The notes under the pieces were generated by a model. That model was not told the DNA's origin, searched no databases, and saw only the letters and a program-made list of their open reading frames with translations. Both the position numbers and the translations under genes were made by a program. Shown piece by piece: positions 4,457 through 7,344 of a stretch of DNA of 7,344 nucleotides. Source of the stretch: an uncultured Collinsella sp. (lineage in GTDB: Bacteria > Actinomycetota > Coriobacteriia > Coriobacteriales > Coriobacteriaceae); the NCBI GenBank assembly GCA_900554495.1, contig USHR01000094.1, forward strand, positions 1 to 7,344, written 5' to 3'. The stretch's first letter is position 1, and the number at the start of each line of letters is the position of its first letter.

Positions 4457-6277
4457 ATGTCCGTTGAGGTCATGAGGTCTGTGATCGAGGCCGCCGAGGG
4501 CCGCGTGCCCGTCGACAGGCTGTTTACCAATGCGCAGATCGTCGACGTGTATGGCCAGCGTGTGGCGCCCGGTAGCGTTGCCGTCAAGGACGGTGTGATC
4601 GTCGGCGTGCTCTACGGTGGTCGCGACGATGCCGCTGGCACCTACGAGGCAACTGAGGTCATCGACTGCCAGGGTCGTTATCTCGCTCCCGGTTTTATTG
4701 ACGGGCATCTGCATATCGAGTCTTCGAACATCCGTCCCGCCGAGTATGCTCGCATGGCCGCGACGCGCGGTACCACCACCGCCATTGCCGACAGCCACGA
4801 GATTGCCAATGTTGCCGGTCTCGACGGCTTGCGCTTTATGATTGAGGATGGCCGCCGCGCACCCATCTCCATCAAGTACATGATGCCTTCGTGCGTGCCC
4901 GCGCTGCCCGATGAGCAGGCCGGTGCCGTTATTTCGGCTGCCGATATGCAGGCGTTTTTTGCCGAGCATCCGGGCGATGTCTTTGGTCTGGGCGAGATGA
5001 TGAACCTGCCGGGCGTCTTTATGGCCGACCCCGAGACCTGTGCTCGCATTGATGCTGCCAACCAGACGCCGTCCAGGCAGGTTGACGGCCATGCGCCGCT
5101 CGTTGCCGGTAAGGACCTCAACGCCTATGCCGCAGCGGGCATTATCGCCGACCACGAGTCGACGATTCCCGAGGAGGCGCTCGACAAGCTGTCTCGCGGC
5201 ATGTACGTGATGCTGCGCGAAGGTACGTGCAGCCATGACCTGGCCAACCTGTCTCCGATGCTGCTGGAGAATCCTGCCCGTGCCCGCCGCTGCTGCTTTG
5301 CGACCGACGACCGCGCTCCTTCCGATGCGCTTGCGACCGGCATGATCGACAACGCCTGCCGCGTGGCTATCGAGGCCGGCATCGACCCGGTGGTCGCCAT
5401 CTCTATGGCGTCCCTTTCCACGGCTGAGGCATTTGGCCTGGACCACGGCTGTCGCGACCCGCATGAGCTCCGTGGCGCGATCGCCCCGGGCAAACGCGCC
5501 GACCTGCTGTTGCTCGATGACCTGACGTTTGCCAAGGCTCCGCATCGTGTCTATGCCGCCGGTGCTCTGGTGGCGCAGGACGGCACCTTTGTGGGCGAGA
5601 TTGCACCCGAGATGGCCGAGGTTGCGGCCCTTGCCGATGAGCTGCGCGCTTCCGTTAAACTGCCGAAGCTATCGCTCGACGTGTTCGACTATGCCTTTAA
5701 GCCGGGCGAGGCCGTGATCGACGTGGTGCCGGGTAAGGCCATCACGGGTATGGCTCGCCCCGAGAGTGCCGAGGGCCTGCGCCGCATTATGCTGATCGAG
5801 CGCCACGGCCGCGGCGTGTCGCTGCAGGCCGAGGGCGCCGATGGCGACGGCCCCGCTGGCCTGGGCCTGGTCGGCAAGCATATCGGTCGCGGCTGGGTGC
5901 GCGGCTTTACCATCACGGGCGGTGCCATCGCCTCGACGATCGGCCACGACTCGCACAACGTGTGCGTGGTGGGCGACAGCGCGGCTGATATGATGGCTGC
6001 CGTCGAGGCCGTGGGCCAGGGCGGCCACGTGCTGGTGCGCAACGGCAAGGTCGTGGCGCGTATTCCGCTGGCGCTCGGTGGCCTTATGAGCGAAGGCACG
6101 GCCGAGGACGTTGCTGCGCAGCACGACGACTTTATGGTCAAGGCGCGCGCCATGGGTATTGAGCCGCCGCTCGACCCCATCATGGGCATCATCTTCCTGC
6201 CCCTGCCGGTCATCCCGACGCTCCGCATCCGCCCCGAGGGCATGTTCGACGTCACAACCTTCACCTACGCCGACTAG
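4457..6277 (+). CDS. ade: Adenine deaminase
   Basis: Encodes 606 aa (known adenine deaminases are about 580-600). It hydrolyses adenine to hypoxanthine and ammonia in purine salvage, in the cytoplasm, using Mn2+ or Fe2+ in characterised relatives. It is an amidohydrolase-superfamily protein: metal-binding GFIDGHLHIESS with His84, His86 and Glu88; SHEIANV from 113; VDGHAPL with His212; DHES with His233; TDDR with Asp284-Asp285. The family's C-terminal domain follows, with GHDSHN at 496-501, LVRNGKV and LPLPVIPTLR. All expected metal ligands are present. The start at 4457 is set by AAAGGAG (4445-4451) 5 nt upstream; an out-of-frame ATG at 4453 overlaps it but ends after four codons. Earlier in-frame starts exist but would put the palindrome and terminator hairpin inside the coding region. 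The stop codon lies inside a tandem repeat. Confidence 0.95.
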   Translation: MSVEVMRSVIEAAEGRVPVDRLFTNAQIVDVYGQRVAPGSVAVKDGVIVGVLYGGRDDAAGTYEATEVIDCQGRYLAPGFIDGHLHIESSNIRPAEYARMAATRGTTTAIADSHEIANVAGLDGLRFMIEDGRRAPISIKYMMPSCVPALPDEQAGAVISAADMQAFFAEHPGDVFGLGEMMNLPGVFMADPETCARIDAANQTPSRQVDGHAPLVAGKDLNAYAAAGIIADHESTIPEEALDKLSRGMYVMLREGTCSHDLANLSPMLLENPARARRCCFATDDRAPSDALATGMIDNACRVAIEAGIDPVVAISMASLSTAEAFGLDHGCRDPHELRGAIAPGKRADLLLLDDLTFAKAPHRVYAAGALVAQDGTFVGEIAPEMAEVAALADELRASVKLPKLSLDVFDYAFKPGEAVIDVVPGKAITGMARPESAEGLRRIMLIERHGRGVSLQAEGADGDGPAGLGLVGKHIGRGWVRGFTITGGAIASTIGHDSHNVCVVGDSAADMMAAVEAVGQGGHVLVRNGKVVARIPLALGGLMSEGTAEDVAAQHDDFMVKARAMGIEPPLDPIMGIIFLPLPVIPTLRIRPEGMFDVTTFTYAD

Positions 6278-6324
6278 TCATCGGGGACGTTCTTAAACGA
6301 CTAGTCATCGGGGACACTCTTTGG
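6271..6324. repeat. Tandem 27-bp duplication spanning the ade stop codon
   Basis: The unit CGACTAGTCATCGGGGAC occurs at 6271-6288 and again, identical over 18 bases, at 6298-6315. The offset is 27 bp; the remainders differ (GTTCTT versus ACTCTT after GGGGAC). The first copy contains the last Asp codon and the TAG stop of ade, so the duplication copied a coding end into the intergenic space. The 27-bp period equals that of the repeat at 4247-4293. Confidence 0.85.
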
Positions 6325-6348
6325 CGGGCTGCCTGACGCCGCGACCGT

Positions 6349-6385
6349 AGGACCTCTGGCATGTGTGAGCTATTTGCCAGGTCCT
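6349..6385 (+). other. Hairpin between ade and the HAD gene
   Basis: AGGACCT (6349-6355) pairs with AGGTCCT (6379-6385), and GGC (6358-6360) with GCC (6376-6378), leaving a two-base bulge and a 15-nt loop. No U-run follows. It may mark the end of the ade transcript or be part of the HAD leader. Confidence 0.45.
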
Positions 6386-6413
6386 TGTAACGTTTACGCC
6401 CGCGGAGTCTTAT
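6385..6413 (+). promoter_or_regulatory. Tentative promoter for the HAD gene
   Basis: TTGTAA (6385-6390), 17 bp, then TCTTAT (6408-6413). Each box has four of six consensus bases. Transcription would start near 6420, inside the left arm of the following hairpin. The match is weak. Confidence 0.25.
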
Positions 6414-6416
6414 TTG

Positions 6417-6483
6417 AGCTCCCTTTGGGTACGTTGGAATCGGATACGCGTTTGATTCCAACAAGCCCGAAGGGAGCTTTTCT
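6417..6483 (+). promoter_or_regulatory. Long hairpin that pairs the HAD ribosome binding site
   Basis: Positions 6417-6430 pair with 6465-6478 (14 pairs, two of them G-U) and 6433-6441 pair perfectly with 6454-6462 (9 bp), separated by a 2x2 mismatch; the loop is 12 nt. The 3' arm contains AAGGGAG (6470-6476), the only good ribosome binding site for the ATG at 6484, and the stem is followed by TTTTCT. The same stem could therefore hide the ribosome binding site or act as an intrinsic terminator. No known riboswitch or T-box motif was recognised. Confidence 0.65.
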
Positions 6484-7278
6484 ATGTTTAAACTGATTGC
6501 ATCCGATATGGACGGCACACTGCTTGACGAAAACGGCCAGGTGCCTCCTGAGACCTACGAACTGATTCTGGCGCTACACGAGCATGGCGTGCATTTCGCC
6601 GCATCGTCAGGTCGTCGCTACGATCGCCTGTGCGAGTTCTTTGCGCCCGTTCGCGACAAGATGGACTTTGTCGCCGCTAACGGCGCCCAGGTCTACGCCG
6701 ACGGTAAGATGGTAGACCGTGAGGTGTATTCCCACCTGGCGATTCGAAGGCTCGCCCAGGCCGTCAGGACGTTTCCCAATCTGCATCTTGCGCTCTTTGA
6801 CCGAACCAAGTCCTTCCTGCTCGATGACGAGTGCAAGTTCGTGCGTGAGGTCGATAAGGACCTTCCCAATGCCGAGCGCATTTGGGAGCTGCCCGATCCC
6901 AACGTAAATATCATCAAAGCGAGTATCTTTTGCGACGACAGTGCGGTTATGGACAGTGCGTACGTGCTACAGCGCGAACTTGGTCAGCTCTTTACTTTTG
7001 CGCCTTCGGGCAACGCGTGGATCGATGCCATGCAGCCTGGTGTGTCGAAGGCCTCGGGTATCGCGCAGCTCGCGGAGCATTACGGCATTGGACGCGACGA
7101 GGTCATGGCGTTTGGTGACTCGATGAACGACTACGAGATTATTCGCTTTGTCGGCACGGGCTGCGCGATGGAAAACGCGCGCCCCGCGCTCAAGCCGGTG
7201 GCCGATCGCGTCGTAGGCTGCAACCGCGACCACGCCGTTCAGCATGAGCTCCGTCGCGTGCTGGAGAGTCTCTCCTAA
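6484..7278 (+). CDS. Cof-type HAD-IIB family phosphatase
   Basis: Encodes 264 aa, a usual length for the Cof/YidA-like HAD-IIB group: cytoplasmic, Mg2+-dependent hydrolases of small phosphorylated metabolites such as sugar phosphates, FMN or pyridoxal phosphate. Motif I is DMDGT with nucleophile Asp8 and acid/base Asp10; motif II Ser42 in AASSGR; motif III Lys189 in GVSKASG; motif IV GDSMNDYE at 211-218 with Asp212 and Asp216. The region between motifs II and III forms the C2 cap, which decides substrate, and does not allow me to name one. The start at 6484 is supported by AAGGGAG (6470-6476), 7 nt upstream, and by the family-typical start MFKLIASDMDGT. No signal peptide or membrane segment is seen. 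A structured leader precedes it; no gene follows in the last 66 bases. Confidence 0.92.
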   Translation: MFKLIASDMDGTLLDENGQVPPETYELILALHEHGVHFAASSGRRYDRLCEFFAPVRDKMDFVAANGAQVYADGKMVDREVYSHLAIRRLAQAVRTFPNLHLALFDRTKSFLLDDECKFVREVDKDLPNAERIWELPDPNVNIIKASIFCDDSAVMDSAYVLQRELGQLFTFAPSGNAWIDAMQPGVSKASGIAQLAEHYGIGRDEVMAFGDSMNDYEIIRFVGTGCAMENARPALKPVADRVVGCNRDHAVQHELRRVLESLS

Positions 7279-7286
7279 TCCGGCAG

Positions 7287-7303
7287 ATGGGGACGTTCCT
7301 TTT
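7287..7303 (+). repeat. GGGGACGTTCCTT motif copy after the HAD gene
   Basis: ATGGGGACGTTCCTTTT begins 9 bases after the stop codon. It shares the 12-base string GGGACGTTCCTT exactly with 4255-4266, and all but one C with 6284-6294. The remaining bases to 7344 hold no gene or terminator that I can see. Confidence 0.7.
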
Positions 7304-7344
7304 AATATGAGCAGGACATTGTCAAGAGGCAAAATCGGGCCTGG

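Noticed and set aside
4391..5545. Long minus-strand open frame (384 codons) opposite ade
   Set aside because: Same reasoning: it mirrors the codon pattern of ade, crosses its promoter and ribosome binding site, and shows no family features.
6361..6390. Nine-codon ORF (MCELFARSL) upstream of the HAD gene as a leader peptide
   Set aside because: It has only a weak TAGGA ribosome binding site, overlaps the hairpin at 6349-6385 and is too short to stand without conservation data.
6417..6483. T-box leader for the HAD gene
   Set aside because: No T-box sequence or stem I features were seen, and the leader is too short.

Overview
The window looks like ordinary chromosome from a high-GC Gram-positive bacterium. 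The protein sequences and the dispersed GGGGAC-type intergenic repeats resemble those of Coriobacteriia, most likely a Collinsella-like gut actinobacterium. That assignment rests on recognition, not on a search. No phage, plasmid, transposase, CRISPR array, tRNA or rRNA is visible.

Layout: 1-180 is a gene-free stretch with a degenerate GGCAGC repeat. 181-2949 (minus) encodes an MgtA-type P-type magnesium ATPase. 2950-3389 is the divergent region between mgtA and pyrE. It holds a convincing minus-strand promoter, a 23-codon leader ORF with a near-ideal Shine-Dalgarno sequence, a strong hairpin and a long-range inverted repeat. 3390-4070 (plus) is pyrE, orotate phosphoribosyltransferase. 4071-4456 holds a hairpin at the pyrE stop codon, an imperfect palindrome of about 100 nt with 37 pairable bases, a tandem repeat with a 27-bp period, and a promoter followed by a terminator-like hairpin in the ade leader. 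4457-6277 (plus) is ade, adenine deaminase. 6278-6483 has a second tandem repeat of period 27, which includes the ade stop codon, then a hairpin that pairs away the next ribosome binding site. 6484-7278 (plus) is a Cof-type HAD phosphatase.

The four main genes do not form one operon. mgtA diverges from pyrE, and each plus-strand gene has its own structured leader. pyrE (de novo pyrimidine synthesis) and ade (purine salvage) both serve nucleotide metabolism. The HAD enzyme may act on phosphorylated metabolites, but its substrate cannot be read from the sequence. MgtA imports Mg2+, a cofactor of PRPP enzymes and HAD phosphatases, but this is not evidence of a functional link.

The genes are standard; the interest lies between them. 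The mgtA leader (short ORF whose codons can pair with a segment ending in a U-run just upstream of mgtA) has the architecture of translation-coupled control, reminiscent of enterobacterial mgtL but with no visible homology. A family of GGGGAC-type repeats occupies every intergenic region except 1-180, and a large palindrome appears related to it. All regulatory proposals are inferences from base complementarity.
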